From assembly GCF_000203795.2 (NCBI RefSeq), contig NW_006281099.1:3060914-3124913 (forward strand): DNA of 64,000 bases, written 5' to 3'. The position numbers were made by a program, and so were the translations under genes. The stretch is from Batrachochytrium dendrobatidis JAM81. Taxonomy: Eukaryota > Chytridiomycota > Chytridiomycetes > Rhizophydiales. A model generated the notes under the pieces. That model ran no database searches. It was not told the origin of the DNA and saw nothing but the letters and a program-made list of their open reading frames with translations. Positions 63,713 through 64,000 of the stretch are shown here, one piece after another (the stretch's first letter is position 1; the number at the start of each line of letters is the position of its first letter).

Positions 63713-64000
63713 TGTCAGAATATTTGGAGCTTCGTGATTTGTATAAATGTAGTAAAGTATAAAGTAGATAGAGTATAATCTGTAACTGTTAGTAGTTATC
63801 AAAAGAGAACAAATCAAAAGTGTAATGGAAGTTGCACTTTAATCCAAGATCAGCAGACTTGGTCTTTTCAAGTATAGTAAAAAGGTGTAATAAAGTAATT
63901 AGAAAGTTGAAATAGTTTGACGAGTTGTTTATTGATAAGAGTAAGCATTTTAGCTTTATAGTAATTGTTTGTTTGTCTTGTGATACGAACAAGTAACACA
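63713..64000 (-). repeat. 288-base promoter-module repeat, copy 2 (orphan), cut by window end
   Basis: Near-identical to 51622-51909 in the same orientation. The left boundary (TGTCAGAATATT) coincides with the point 10 bases before the start codon in copy 1, and no MKLAV-type signal exon follows here. The right boundary lies beyond the window. Confidence 0.85.

Overview
The window is nuclear DNA of a zoosporic (flagellated) chytrid fungus. Genes are spliced by many short introns (mostly about 70-120 bases, GTAxGT-type donors) and GC is moderately low. It encodes a near-complete CEP290-type ciliary transition-zone protein, which non-flagellated fungi lack. Its secreted proteins begin with short MKL/MKF signal peptides, and one is an S41/CPAF-like peptidase. 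Together these point to Batrachochytrium (Rhizophydiales), B. dendrobatidis or a close relative; the species is inference. No rRNA, tRNA, CRISPR or autonomous transposon was seen.

Layout. 0.4-6.1 kb: cytoplasmic asparaginyl-tRNA synthetase (+) and a DUF726/TMCO4 alpha/beta-hydrolase membrane protein (-). 6.8-16.3 kb: Zim17/Hep1 zinc finger (-), a possible proteasome-assembly chaperone 1 (+), a Mn-SOD locus broken by a duplication/insertion carrying a secreted-protein gene, an AlkB-type dioxygenase (-), and a membrane-anchored Msc7-like aldehyde dehydrogenase (+). 16.4-27 kb: pecanex-like PCNX4 (-), cytochrome c oxidase subunit Cox6/5A (+), an LRR single-pass membrane protein (+) and a Mn-type CDF metal transporter (-). 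27.3-35.2 kb: DHX29 helicase (-), FUN14 protein (+) and ribosomal protein eS26 (+). 35.5-49.4 kb: CEP290 (+) and the SLC33A1 acetyl-CoA transporter (+). 49.4-64 kb: a gene-poor accessory region with two small secreted proteins, an ARM-repeat/DUF4246 fusion, a secreted S41 peptidase and long AT-rich stretches.

The first 49 kb are mostly conserved housekeeping genes: translation (AsnRS, DHX29, eS26), mitochondria (Zim17, SOD, Cox6, FUN14), membrane transport and the cilium. The exceptions are islands where lineage-specific secreted genes sit beside recent duplications. Three structural observations stand out. First, a 710-base near-identical direct repeat flanks a 1.8-kb insertion with a secreted-protein gene; one SOD copy is intact, the other truncated. 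Second, a 288-base near-identical promoter/5'UTR module lies upstream of a secreted gene at 51.6 kb and again, without that gene, at 63.7 kb. Third, a short dispersed motif (TTTACGTGAATA-like) and a longer decayed repeat recur through the window, including inside introns. Splice junctions were inferred by eye from reading frame, GT/AG sites and family similarity.
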